Shown in pieces: positions 8,846-16,425 of a DNA stretch of 64,000 nucleotides. The translations under genes were made by a program, and so were the position numbers. The stretch covers positions 1 through 64,000 of the forward strand of contig NZ_BORW01000002.1 in NCBI RefSeq assembly GCF_018333375.1, given 5' to 3'. Every line of letters starts with the position of its first letter. Position 1 is the stretch's first letter. This stretch comes from Paenibacillus cookii (lineage in GTDB: Bacteria > Bacillota > Bacilli > Paenibacillales > Paenibacillaceae). The notes below the pieces were generated by a model that had not been told where the DNA came from, did no database searches, and saw only the letters and a list, made by a program, of their open reading frames with translations.

Positions 8846-9328
8846 TTAAATGACCATGGTATCCTGCACCCATGCCTTTAGCGATTCTAGTTTGCCCGCA
8901 AAACGTTCCGCCTTCATCTCTTCGGCCAAATCCGCTACGGTTTTTTTCTTCAGAACCGATTTCCAGGCATTTTCGGCCTCTTCCATCAGATCGGACAACA
9001 AGCAGCAGCGGTCCTCTTCCCTCAGTTCAAGCATGTCGCACAAAATCCCGCTCGAGGAATAAAGCGTCTGCTGTCCCTCGATCGCAAGATAGACGTCGTA
9101 AATGCGAATCTCTTCGATCCGTTTCTTCAGCTTGAACCCGCCTTTGATTCCGGGCACGGAAGCGATCAGATCGGCGCTGACGAGTTTGCGCAGCAATTTT
9201 TGGAAATAGGTCGCCGAAACGCCAAGCTGTTGGCTGATCGCCTCTCCGGGAAGCACCGCTTTGTCCGGCAGCATATTCAGCAGTAATATGGCATAGACGG
9301 ATTGCTCAACGCCCGTTTTCATGTGCAT
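8846..9328 (-). CDS. Rrf2 family transcriptional regulator
   Basis: This 160-residue Rrf2 repressor has an N-terminal winged helix (about 5-60, with LPGEAISQQLGVSATYFQKLLRKL as recognition region), a dimerisation helix and three cysteines near the C-terminal half (ILCDML and DRCCLL) that could hold an Fe-S cluster or sense thiols, although their spacing differs from IscR and NsrR. The start ATG at 9328 follows AAGGTG. A nested dyad lies directly in its promoter, so autoregulation is likely. The target genes and signal are unknown. Confidence 0.87.
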   Translation of the reverse strand: MHMKTGVEQSVYAILLLNMLPDKAVLPGEAISQQLGVSATYFQKLLRKLVSADLIASVPGIKGGFKLKKRIEEIRIYDVYLAIEGQQTLYSSSGILCDMLELREEDRCCLLSDLMEEAENAWKSVLKKKTVADLAEEMKAERFAGKLESLKAWVQDTMVI

Positions 9329-9352
9329 GAATAAAGTCACCTTGCCTCATCT

Positions 9353-9387
9353 TGTATAACATGGATATTGTTTATCCGCTTTATACA
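9353..9387. promoter_or_regulatory. Nested dyad operator of the Rrf2 gene
   Basis: Two concentric perfect inverted repeats share one centre at base 9370: outer arms TGTATAA (9353-9359) / TTATACA (9381-9387) and inner arms GGATA (9363-9367) / TATCC (9373-9377). The element covers the transcription start region of the Rrf2 promoter, where bound repressor would block initiation. Confidence 0.6.
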
Positions 9388-9414
9388 TTATATACGATCC
9401 GCCGTGTAAATCAA
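9387..9414 (-). promoter_or_regulatory. Sigma-A promoter of the Rrf2 gene
   Basis: On the minus strand TTGATT (9409-9414), 16 bases, TATAAT (9387-9392). It abuts the nested dyad. Confidence 0.65.
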
Positions 9415-9436
9415 CCCCGTCCTCCCTGCACGACCC

Positions 9437-9469
9437 AAAAACCGGCACGGGGAAACTCCCCATGCCGGT
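9437..9469 (-). terminator. Terminator of the sigV-rsiV unit
   Basis: A GC-rich stem (ACCGGCA/TGCCGGT with GGGG/CCCC) is followed on the minus strand by a TTTTT tract, just after the anti-sigma gene. Confidence 0.8.
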
Positions 9470-9477
9470 CTGTATCG

Positions 9478-10365
9478 CTACTTGATGTAATTACGGCTGA
9501 CCAAGTCGTTTGCAATGGCCTCGGTCGGAATCTCGAATTCCACGGAACCCATATATCCCGGAGCTACCTCGTATTTGTCAAAGACGATGACGAGTTTGCC
9601 GTTTTTATTGATGTAGAAGTTCTGATCCTTTTTGATCGCTTTGAATTCATCCGTCGGCAGGACATCGGAAGCGCCGTGCACCCAATAAAATTTGTCTGGA
9701 TTGTCCTTCATCTGCGACTTCATCTGTTCTTTAATATTGCCGCTGATCAGCCGAATATACTGATCGTCCTTGAACAGCATCGGCAGCGTGATGAGGATCT
9801 GGTTCTTTTTGTCGATGGTGTCCAGCTTTAATTGCTCGGAAGACGAGCCCGCGCTTTCGACGACATAACGCTCGATGGACAGGATTTCGTCCGTGTCGGT
9901 TTTGATTTCGTAGCCGGCATCCACGTTCAGGTGGCCGCCGCCTTGTTTCTTCAATGCCTCGATTTCGGTTTGGAACTTGTCGAAGAGCGCTTTGTTTTCC
10001 TTCATGTATTTTTCGTTCAGCCCGCTCTCCAGCGCCTTATTGTCCAGATTCGTCACGGCGGGGACTTTGATATTCGCGCCGTAGTTTTTTTCTTCAACCA
10101 CGTATTGTTTAAGCGTCAACACTTGGATGACCCGGTCCATGCCCGGGATGGCCGATAAAGCGTTCGCGACGGCGGGACTGGCATTGATCGTGACCAGGAA
10201 CAGCAGCGCCGCGGCGCAAGCGCCGGCAATCCATCGATATTTCACGCGTTTTTGCTTGCGGTTGCGCAAGGATGTATTTATGGCCCGATCCACGATCATT
10301 TCCAGCTCGTCCGGAATCGGGATGTCGTCATACTCTTTTCGCAAATGTTTCATGTGTTTGTTCAT
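9478..10365 (-). CDS. rsiV: RsiV-like transmembrane anti-sigma factor
   Basis: This 295-residue protein probably holds the adjacent ECF sigma factor inactive at the membrane. Residues 1-43 are cytoplasmic, about 44-62 form the membrane segment, and 75-295 form the exterior DUF4163/DUF3298 domain that binds lysozyme in B. subtilis RsiV. Small-residue AxA motifs after the membrane helix (AVA 65-67, ANA 67-69) resemble the signal-peptidase cleavage site used for regulated RsiV breakdown. The ATG overlaps the sigma-gene stop (ATGA), which indicates translational coupling, and AGGAG lies upstream. The family and pairing are seen directly; lysozyme as the signal is inferred. Confidence 0.88.
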   Translation of the reverse strand: MNKHMKHLRKEYDDIPIPDELEMIVDRAINTSLRNRKQKRVKYRWIAGACAAALLFLVTINASPAVANALSAIPGMDRVIQVLTLKQYVVEEKNYGANIKVPAVTNLDNKALESGLNEKYMKENKALFDKFQTEIEALKKQGGGHLNVDAGYEIKTDTDEILSIERYVVESAGSSSEQLKLDTIDKKNQILITLPMLFKDDQYIRLISGNIKEQMKSQMKDNPDKFYWVHGASDVLPTDEFKAIKKDQNFYINKNGKLVIVFDKYEVAPGYMGSVEFEIPTEAIANDLVSRNYIK

Positions 10366-10874
10366 CTTTGTTTGATCTCCTTTGAGGGTTCGTCATCCAT
10401 CTTGATCCGCATGACCCGAAGCGCCTGATACAGCCTCGTTTTGACCGTATTCACGTTTTCCCCAAGCACGGCGGCCACTTCTTCGATTTTCATGTCTTCA
10501 AAATACCGCAGCACGATCACGCTTCTATATTTCTCGGGAAGCTCTTCCATCGTCCGTGTCAAATCGAAATTCGTATAATCGTCTTCGGTACCGGAAACAT
10601 GCATTTCGATCGTTTCGTGATCCATCGTCCGTACCTTTTTGTTCCTGCGGAGAAAATCGAGCGCGGTATTGACCACGATGCGGTAAAACCAGCTTTTGAC
10701 CGCTTCCGGATCCTTCAGTCCGTCGATATGGGTCATCGCTTTATAAATCGAATCCTGCACGATATCGAGCGCATCTTCTTTATTTTTCACGTAACTGTAC
10801 GCGAGCCTGTACACATTTTCTTTATGCTCTTTAATGCATCTCGTCAGCAGCTTTTCCATTTTCCTGTTCAACAT
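10362..10874 (-). CDS. sigV: ECF RNA polymerase sigma factor, SigV-like
   Basis: This 170-residue ECF sigma factor has region 2 at about 15-85 (YRLAYSYVKNKEDALDIVQDS, the -10 binding surface) and region 4 at about 115-160 (LPEKYRSVIVLRYFEDMKIEEVAAVLGENVNTVKTRL, the -35 binding HTH). It resembles B. subtilis SigV closely over its whole length. Its anti-sigma partner follows with an ATGA overlap. A promoter with the same motif as two neighbouring units lies 72 bases upstream, which points to autoregulation. AGAAGGG precedes the ATG at 10874. It probably drives cell-wall modification genes in response to lysozyme or other envelope damage. Confidence 0.9.
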   Translation of the reverse strand: MLNRKMEKLLTRCIKEHKENVYRLAYSYVKNKEDALDIVQDSIYKAMTHIDGLKDPEAVKSWFYRIVVNTALDFLRRNKKVRTMDHETIEMHVSGTEDDYTNFDLTRTMEELPEKYRSVIVLRYFEDMKIEEVAAVLGENVNTVKTRLYQALRVMRIKMDDEPSKEIKQR

Positions 10875-10945
10875 GTCGTATTACCCTTCTCTGTTTAGTC
10901 GCTGGCGGGGAGGACGTGATCCCCGTCCCCGCTTTACGGAAGCAA

Positions 10946-10973
10946 GACGTACGAAGGGGCGCAAAAAGTTTGG
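10946..10973 (-). promoter_or_regulatory. ECF promoter of sigV-rsiV
   Basis: On the minus strand CCAAACTTTTTGC begins the element, and CGTC (10946-10949) lies exactly 18 bases after AAAC (10968-10971). The same motif and spacing precede the oatA-like gene and the secreted DUF3298 gene. Confidence 0.72.
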
Positions 10974-10990
10974 CGGTTGCGAAAAAAATT

Positions 10991-12949
10991 TTATTTTTTC
11001 TGCGCCAAAACGGCCTCCGCAAGCATGGAAGCGTAAAACGACGCACCGCTTCGTTTCAAATGCACGCCGTCGCGGTAGAAATAACCGTCCTTGCCTTCGC
11101 TTGCCGAATACCAGTCTACTACCGTCACGTTCCCGAATTCATTGGAAACTTCTGCAATATCCGCATTGACGGCATCCTGCCATTTCCGAGGGACGCGGGT
11201 ATTCACCAGCAGGATCTGCTTGTCCTCTCCAAGCGTCTGCAGCAGGGAACGCAGTTGCTTTTTGCTAAAAGGCCCGTTGGTGCCGAGCTCGATTATGATC
11301 CGGTCCCCGAGCCGCCCTTGTTCTTTTAAGCGGGCGACAACATCAGCGGCCTGGCGCATCTGCCGCCCTACTTTGCCGTCCACGACGATGCCGGGAAGCT
11401 TTTTTTCCAGAAAAGGCGCCGCGTCCAGCATGACCGAATCCCCGATTGCGGTAATGCCTTGGCCGGAAGGTTGCGAAACGTTCTCTGCCGGGTTTTCCGC
11501 CTTTTCCAGCGGCTGGAGTTCAGCAGATTTTTCTCCGTTGGCTTGGGACGACGCTGCATCCTGTGAAGGGCGGTCCGCAATTTGAGCGTCAACCGGGTGT
11601 TCATTTTCATTTTCGGACGCCGGTCCCTCGTGGGGTTGAACCTGTTCGGCCGGTGCCCCATCCGCTTCGACCAGATGCGCGGCCGGCTCGTGTGTATTCA
11701 GGGCAAAACGGCCCCAAGCCGCCGCTATCAAAACCGCCGGAACGATAACGCATAACATGACGGGACCTAAACGCCGTTTCCGGGCAAAAGACGGTTGATT
11801 TCGTTTCATATGGAATCCTCCTCTACGCAGTGGTTCTTCGATACATTGATAGGAACATGCCGCCAGAAAAAAACTCAAGAACAGCTGGAACAAGATGCGA
11901 AGGGCGTTGGCCCCTCCCGTATCGACCTCGGGGGTCGTTAAAATAATGACGGGAAAATGCCAAATATAGAGGCTGTAAGATCGGACCCCGATCCAGCGCA
12001 AAGGCTTGCAGCCCATCGCTTGGCCGACCCGGCTTGCAGGATGCGCAAGAACCGCGATGACGGCCGCGGAAAGGACCGCGATGCCAAGCAACCCTCCCCG
12101 GTACAGGAAATCGTCATATTCGCCTGTCCGGTAGATGAGTGCCGCTAGCGCTATGAGTCCCAGAAAACCGGCGATGTCCAGCATGACGCGGGCTCCTGCC
12201 GACACTCTATCGCTCAGCTTCCGGCTTGGCCAGACCACGGCCAGGGCAGCCCCGATCAGGAGCGCAAAAGCCCGGGTATCGGTTCCGTAATAAACCCGGC
12301 TCGGGTCCTCGCCCGGTATGTATATGCCGAACATAGCCAGTGCCGAAACGCCGGCCAATGCCGCAATCATGAGCGCCAGTTTGCCGCGCCGGGGAAAGAT
12401 GTGCATACCTGCAACAAGCAGCAGCGGCCAGACCAAGTAAAACTGCTCTTCGATGGCCAGCGACCAAAGATGCCTGATCGGCGAAGGCGGGCCGAAACTT
12501 TCGAAGTACGATACTTTATGAAAGATAAGCCACCAATTATTCGCATAAAATACGGAGGATAAAAAAGCTCCCTTTAAGCCTTGCAGTCTCCCGGGCTCGA
12601 TGCATAACAGCCATAAAGCGACGAACCCCAGCATGGCAAGCATCGCGGGCAGCAGTCTGCGGGCCCTGCGGATCCAGAAATCGATAAGATTCAGCCTGCC
12701 CCGGCTTTGCCATTGCTGGATGATCTGATCCGAAATGAGATAACCCGAGATGACGAAAAAGATGCCGACGCCGATAAATCCGCCCTGCGCCCATTTGGCG
12801 TTCCAATGATAGGCCATAACGGCGATGACGGAAAATGCCCGTAATCCGTCGAGTCCGGGCTTATACCGCTTGCCCTCGGCCGATCTTCGGGGCATCCAAC
12901 CCCGTGGTTGCCGGTTGCTGTTAACCTTCATGTTGTCGATCATAGCCAT
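10991..12949 (-). CDS. oatA: OatA/YrhL-like acyltransferase (peptidoglycan O-acetyltransferase)
   Basis: This 652-residue two-part protein probably O-acetylates cell-wall MurNAc and so blocks lysozyme. An integral membrane acyltransferase-3 domain (about 28-375; RYKPGLDGLRAFSVIAVMAYHW, FFVISGYLIS) is followed by a membrane anchor near 400 and an extracytoplasmic SGNH esterase-fold domain (about 505-650). The domain has block I GDSVMLDA, block III ELGTNG and block V DGVHL, carrying the catalytic Ser, Asp and His. B. subtilis OatA is encoded in the sigV operon. Here the gene lies upstream of sigV but has its own matching ECF promoter. The start ATG at 12949 follows AGGTTAGGA. Confidence 0.9.
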   Translation of the reverse strand: MAMIDNMKVNSNRQPRGWMPRRSAEGKRYKPGLDGLRAFSVIAVMAYHWNAKWAQGGFIGVGIFFVISGYLISDQIIQQWQSRGRLNLIDFWIRRARRLLPAMLAMLGFVALWLLCIEPGRLQGLKGAFLSSVFYANNWWLIFHKVSYFESFGPPSPIRHLWSLAIEEQFYLVWPLLLVAGMHIFPRRGKLALMIAALAGVSALAMFGIYIPGEDPSRVYYGTDTRAFALLIGAALAVVWPSRKLSDRVSAGARVMLDIAGFLGLIALAALIYRTGEYDDFLYRGGLLGIAVLSAAVIAVLAHPASRVGQAMGCKPLRWIGVRSYSLYIWHFPVIILTTPEVDTGGANALRILFQLFLSFFLAACSYQCIEEPLRRGGFHMKRNQPSFARKRRLGPVMLCVIVPAVLIAAAWGRFALNTHEPAAHLVEADGAPAEQVQPHEGPASENENEHPVDAQIADRPSQDAASSQANGEKSAELQPLEKAENPAENVSQPSGQGITAIGDSVMLDAAPFLEKKLPGIVVDGKVGRQMRQAADVVARLKEQGRLGDRIIIELGTNGPFSKKQLRSLLQTLGEDKQILLVNTRVPRKWQDAVNADIAEVSNEFGNVTVVDWYSASEGKDGYFYRDGVHLKRSGASFYASMLAEAVLAQKK

Positions 12950-12983
12950 TCATCCTAACCTTTCATTTGTTGTTCATAGACAG

Positions 12984-13010
12984 GACGCCGGGACATATGC
13001 GAAAAGTTGG
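12984..13010 (-). promoter_or_regulatory. ECF promoter of the oatA-like gene
   Basis: CCAACTTTTCGC on the minus strand with CGTC (12984-12987) 18 bases after AAC (13006-13008) is the second copy of the shared sigma motif. Confidence 0.72.
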
Positions 13011-13040
13011 TGGGATTAACTGGAAAATCCATTAAATGAT

Positions 13041-13088
13041 AAAAAAGGCATCCTGAGCAGAGTTGCTGTCGGAATGCCTTTTGTTTTT
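13041..13088 (-). terminator. Terminator of the secreted DUF3298 gene
   Basis: AAAAGGCAT and ATGCCTTTTTT arms enclose a long loop, with a T tract on the minus strand. It separates this unit from the oatA-like gene. Confidence 0.75.
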
Positions 13089-13115
13089 GTAACGAAAAGA
13101 CAGGGGTTTGAGAAG

Positions 13116-14204
13116 TTACCGCTGAATTTCCGCTTGCAGAATATCGGATACGAATTGAAGAGGAACATACAGCTTGTTTTGCTGAAGCACGGGCGCGGCG
13201 TTTAATGCTTTTGGAGCCGTTTTGGCGAAAAAGTATGCGTTTTGGCCCACGGTTACGCGCGTAAATTGTGCCCCTTTTCTCAGCTCGGCCGTTTTGGCGG
13301 ACGGATTCCACTGGAGTTCGTATCCCAATTGCCCAGCTGCGTCGCGCAAAGCCACCATCTCGATGCCGTGGGCATTTTTATATTTTGCGGTCTTTTTCAA
13401 GTCCAGTTTCCGGGCCGCTTCCGGTTTTGTTTTCAAGCCCGTTTTCCCTTTCAGGTCGAATCGAAACTCCGGCGAGCCGATATACCCCGGCCCAATGCTG
13501 TACTTCGGGAACACGACGACCAGCTCGCCGTTTTCGATATAGAAGGTTTGCTCCTCGAACGTTCCTTTGTAATCCTCCAGGAAGTATTTGTCGGGATCTT
13601 TTTTCATTTGCGCAAGAATGTCGGCATCGAGTTTTGCCTTGTAATCGTCCCCCAGCAGGTCGGAGAGCGTCACCCGCTCGGCTGCGGCAGCATTTTTCAC
13701 GTTGTACGTATCGATCCGCGGCATGCTTGTCCCTCCCGCGAACCCTTCGGTAGTCACCACCAACGAAATGATGCCGGCCGGGGTTCCGGTGCCGTCAGAC
13801 TTCAGGCTGTAGGTCATATACAGCTCGTACGGACGGTATTCGAGATGAGCCGATTTCGCTTTCGCGGCCGCATCCGCGGCATTTTTCTCCCAGTTCGCCA
13901 AATCTTTTTGGGCATGCGACAAAATGATGTCGTTCATTTCATCCTGATAGCGCCGATCCAGCATCCCGGAGAGTTGGGGCACTTGGATGTGAGCCTTCAG
14001 ATTCCCGTTTGCCGACTTCAATGTTTTCTCCTGTACCTTTACGCCTTTCGCTGCCGGGACTCCCGTTTTCATGTTAACCGCTGCCGGGGCAGGGGCTTGC
14101 ACGGAAGCCATGGCATGGACCGGCACACCCGCCGCGCTGATGCCTAGAATAGCCGCACAGCCTGCCGCGGTTAACGCCATTTGTTTGATCGTTTTCTTTT
14201 TCAT
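13116..14204 (-). CDS. Secreted DUF4163/DUF3298 protein with copper-amine-oxidase-type stalk domain
   Basis: This 362-residue exported protein has a signal peptide (about 1-31, ending VPVHA), a DUF4163 domain (about 57-140), a DUF3298 domain (about 160-255, with DPDKYFLEDY and VVVFPKYSIGPGYIGSPEF) and a C-terminal copper amine oxidase N-like stalk domain (about 268-362). The middle part is homologous to the lysozyme-binding exterior of RsiV; compare VIVFDKYEVAPGYMGSVEF in the anti-sigma factor. It has no membrane anchor or sigma-binding region. It is the third unit of the locus with the same ECF promoter. It might bind lysozyme or muropeptides as a soluble decoy, or modulate signalling. That role is inference. 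Confidence 0.85.
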   Translation of the reverse strand: MKKKTIKQMALTAAGCAAILGISAAGVPVHAMASVQAPAPAAVNMKTGVPAAKGVKVQEKTLKSANGNLKAHIQVPQLSGMLDRRYQDEMNDIILSHAQKDLANWEKNAADAAAKAKSAHLEYRPYELYMTYSLKSDGTGTPAGIISLVVTTEGFAGGTSMPRIDTYNVKNAAAAERVTLSDLLGDDYKAKLDADILAQMKKDPDKYFLEDYKGTFEEQTFYIENGELVVVFPKYSIGPGYIGSPEFRFDLKGKTGLKTKPEAARKLDLKKTAKYKNAHGIEMVALRDAAGQLGYELQWNPSAKTAELRKGAQFTRVTVGQNAYFFAKTAPKALNAAPVLQQNKLYVPLQFVSDILQAEIQR

Positions 14205-14262
14205 ATCCTTTTGTCCTCCATCTCTCTATTCAAAGTGTCTTTTGCTCGCACTCATGGGCTAG

Positions 14263-14290
14263 GACGCAGGAGAAGAGGCAAAAAGTTTGG
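14263..14290 (-). promoter_or_regulatory. ECF promoter of the secreted DUF3298 gene
   Basis: CCAAACTTTTTGC on the minus strand with CGTC (14263-14266) 18 bases after AAAC (14285-14288). Its first 13 bases are identical to the sigV promoter. Confidence 0.72.
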
Positions 14291-14320
14291 AAAAAATAAA
14301 AAAACGTCTCGCGACGTTTT
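14291..14320 (-). terminator. Terminator of the sugar isomerase gene
   Basis: AAAACGTC-TCGC-GACGTTTT stem followed on the minus strand by a T-rich tract, immediately before the ECF promoter of the next unit. Confidence 0.7.
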
Positions 14321-14372
14321 CAGGCTGTCGAGAAACCCCCTGTTTTTTTGCAGGGGGTTTCTCGACAGCCTG
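14321..14372. repeat. Perfect palindromic repeat, copy 1 (TGTCGAG family)
   Basis: Two perfectly complementary 22-bp arms (14321-14342 and 14351-14372) enclose an 8-nt T-rich loop. Bases 14321-14360 are identical to 20626-20665 some 6.3 kb away. It sits between two ordinary hairpins and looks inserted among them. Confidence 0.85.
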
Positions 14373-14373
14373 A

Positions 14374-14402
14374 GGAGCGGAACATCAAGTTCCGCTCCTT
14401 TT
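14374..14402 (+). terminator. Hairpin with T tract beside repeat copy 1
   Basis: GGAGCGGAAC-ATCAA-GTTCCGCTCC followed by TTTT on the plus strand. No plus-strand gene ends here, so it may be a passenger of the repeat or act only as RNA structure. Confidence 0.45.
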
Positions 14403-14469
14403 CGCAAATACGCTTAGACATTGAATATTTCCAAAGCACGAAGCTCGGGCAAAATCCCGGACAAGTTCC

Positions 14470-15297
14470 CTATAAGTAAGGCTGGACCAATGCTTTTACC
14501 CGGTTTATGCCTTCCCACATATCGCCCGGCCCATCGTACACCAATGTAATCGGGCCCTCATAACCGCTGCTTCTGACCAGATCCATGCATTTCTTAAATT
14601 CCTCCTCATTCGGTCTGCCCTGACCGTCCGTGATCGCTTTCGCATGGATGGATTCGCTTCGCGGGATCGTGGCCCCTAACTCCGCAAGCTTGCCTTCTCC
14701 GGCGAAGTTGCCGAAATCCGTTGTCAACCCAAGCCCTTCGCCACAAATGTCAAGCAAGGATATGCAATTTGCAGCCGTGGAAGCCAAATCATGAAAATTC
14801 TCGGTAACGATTCGGACCTGCTTATCCGAGGCGTATCGGATCAGGCGCTTCAGCTGCGCCGCCGCCAGCCGGACGGCCTCCGCGTCGGCCGGATCCCCAT
14901 CGCCCGCGATAATGCGAATCCGTTCGGCGCCAAGGGCAGAGGCGACGTCGATCCACTTTTTCATCCATTCCATATCGGCTTCCCTGCGCCATTCGTCCGG
15001 ATTCGTGAGATCTCCGTAATCGGCCAGCAAAGTGTACAAACGGATTCCCGACCGAACGATAGATTCGCGAAGCTTATCCAGGTAAGCGGTGCTTGTCTCC
15101 GGAAGATGGAAATGGCAAAGCTCCATCGCCTGAAAACCGTTCTCGCGGAGCAAAGCAGGCAAATCCAGCAGCGAGATCGTTTGCGGCTGCTCATCCATCG
15201 CGGTGCCTTGCGTTTTAGCCTCCTCATCCCAGTACGTCCAGCGGAGCGGGCCCAAATTCCGGTGCAAGCTCCAAGTCGTCAACGATAAAAACGGCAT
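14470..15297 (-). CDS. Sugar phosphate isomerase/epimerase-like TIM-barrel protein
   Basis: This 275-residue protein of the xylose-isomerase-like (AP endonuclease 2) superfamily has the usual elements: SLTTWSLH at strand 1, FQAMELCHFHLP, RIRIIAGDGD, RIVTENFHDLAS (metal-ligand Glu), GLTTDFGNFAG, SIHAKAITDGQG and a C-terminal ITLVYDGPGD. Members are metal-dependent isomerases, epimerases or lyases of sugars and inositols; the substrate is not evident. The second ATG (15297) lies nine bases after AGGAGG and is preferred over the ATG two codons earlier at three bases. It follows the N-acetyltransferase gene by 15 bases, so they share a transcript. Confidence 0.87.
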   Translation of the reverse strand: MPFLSLTTWSLHRNLGPLRWTYWDEEAKTQGTAMDEQPQTISLLDLPALLRENGFQAMELCHFHLPETSTAYLDKLRESIVRSGIRLYTLLADYGDLTNPDEWRREADMEWMKKWIDVASALGAERIRIIAGDGDPADAEAVRLAAAQLKRLIRYASDKQVRIVTENFHDLASTAANCISLLDICGEGLGLTTDFGNFAGEGKLAELGATIPRSESIHAKAITDGQGRPNEEEFKKCMDLVRSSGYEGPITLVYDGPGDMWEGINRVKALVQPYL

Positions 15298-15312
15298 GCT
15301 CATACGCCTCCT

Positions 15313-16125
15313 TTATGGATGGTTTCCATCCTCTTCTTTCCGATTCAGCACGATTCCAAAATGCTTCAACAACGCTTGATGGTATTCCTCTGCCGATTGC
15401 GGTACCCATGATTCCACGCCGCCGGAACCGAAAATCCTGAACTCCTCCCCCGCTACCGTGTTCCTGCCTTCGGGGGTGCGGATAAAGACCATCGCGGATT
15501 GCGTAAAGATGGATTCGGGCGCATGTTCGCACCAATAGGAAGCCATCGCGTAATCCTGCAGCAGCTGCGGTTCCTCCGTAAACGAATACAACCGGCACCA
15601 TTCCCCGTGTTTCCATTCGCAAAGCATCCAGCCGAAAAACGGATCCCGATCCAGGCGGTACCGTTCGTTGCCTGCCGGCTGCTCGATCCCTTCTGCCAGC
15701 AATAACGGGGTTACGGGTACGATGCCCCCGACGCCGACGTCGCATAAAAACGGGCGGCCTTCCGCTTCGACCCTTAGCACATGATGCCGCCGCATCGGCG
15801 GCGGATTCGGTTCGTCTCGCCAAAACCGCGCGAAATAATGCGTCACTTTAAATCCGATCTCCTCCAGCAACCAAGCAAACAGCGCGTTGAGCTCAAAACA
15901 ATACCCTCCCCGGCGGCGGGAGACGATTTTATCATGCAGATCTTCAAGCTTCAGCGACAATGGCACGCCGTTGACGATGTCGAGGTTTTCATAGGGAACG
16001 TGGTAAATATGGCATTCCTGAAGACGGGCAAGCACGGCCGCGGTCGGTTCGACCGCTCCGTCGTACCCGATCCTGTTCAAATAATCCGTTGCCCGCGTCG
16101 AAATGCCGGTTACGTTATGATTCAT
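15313..16125 (-). CDS. nat: Arylamine N-acetyltransferase
   Basis: This 270-residue NAT-family enzyme transfers acetyl or other acyl groups from CoA to arylamines, hydrazines or amine intermediates. The Cys-His-Asp triad is visible: Cys in RRGGYCFELN (about residue 75), His in MRRHHVLRV (about 113) and Asp in LCDVGVGG (about 127). Length is typical. GGAGG lies 13 bases before the ATG, which is rather far; no better start is present. It is first gene of a two-gene unit with the TIM-barrel protein. It may modify a xenobiotic. Confidence 0.92.
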   Translation of the reverse strand: MNHNVTGISTRATDYLNRIGYDGAVEPTAAVLARLQECHIYHVPYENLDIVNGVPLSLKLEDLHDKIVSRRRGGYCFELNALFAWLLEEIGFKVTHYFARFWRDEPNPPPMRRHHVLRVEAEGRPFLCDVGVGGIVPVTPLLLAEGIEQPAGNERYRLDRDPFFGWMLCEWKHGEWCRLYSFTEEPQLLQDYAMASYWCEHAPESIFTQSAMVFIRTPEGRNTVAGEEFRIFGSGGVESWVPQSAEEYHQALLKHFGIVLNRKEEDGNHP

Positions 16126-16425
16126 GCCGCTAACCGAACCTCCACTTTCATAAAAATATACGACTTACAATACTTTTCCATAAGTATATGACCATCTCCT
16201 GCCGGAAAGACAAAACCAGCCGGGCAAAGATGCTCACGGCCGGTTTTATGTCATAAACTTGGTAATTCGCTTGTCTTGCTTACGACAATGCAGGATAAAC
16301 AGCAAGAGCCCAAACCCCCGGCTTCAGGGAGGTTTGAGCTCTTTTGCACGTTTTGGCCTTGTTGTTGCTGCGCCTTTCCTAATATCGCGGCTTCAGCAAG
16401 GCCGCCCTTTGGACAGGGACCCGGA
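16126..16425. other. Intergenic region between NAT and SDR genes
   Basis: About 300 bases without a credible gene. It contains a terminator-like hairpin at 16212-16247 (AAAACC/GGTTTT outer pairs) downstream of the SDR gene and a second GC-rich hairpin near 16304-16345 (AAGAGC/GCTCTT outer pairs around CAAACC/GGTTTG). A minus-strand frame at 16251-16487 overlaps the SDR 3' end and has no ribosome site. Confidence 0.5.
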
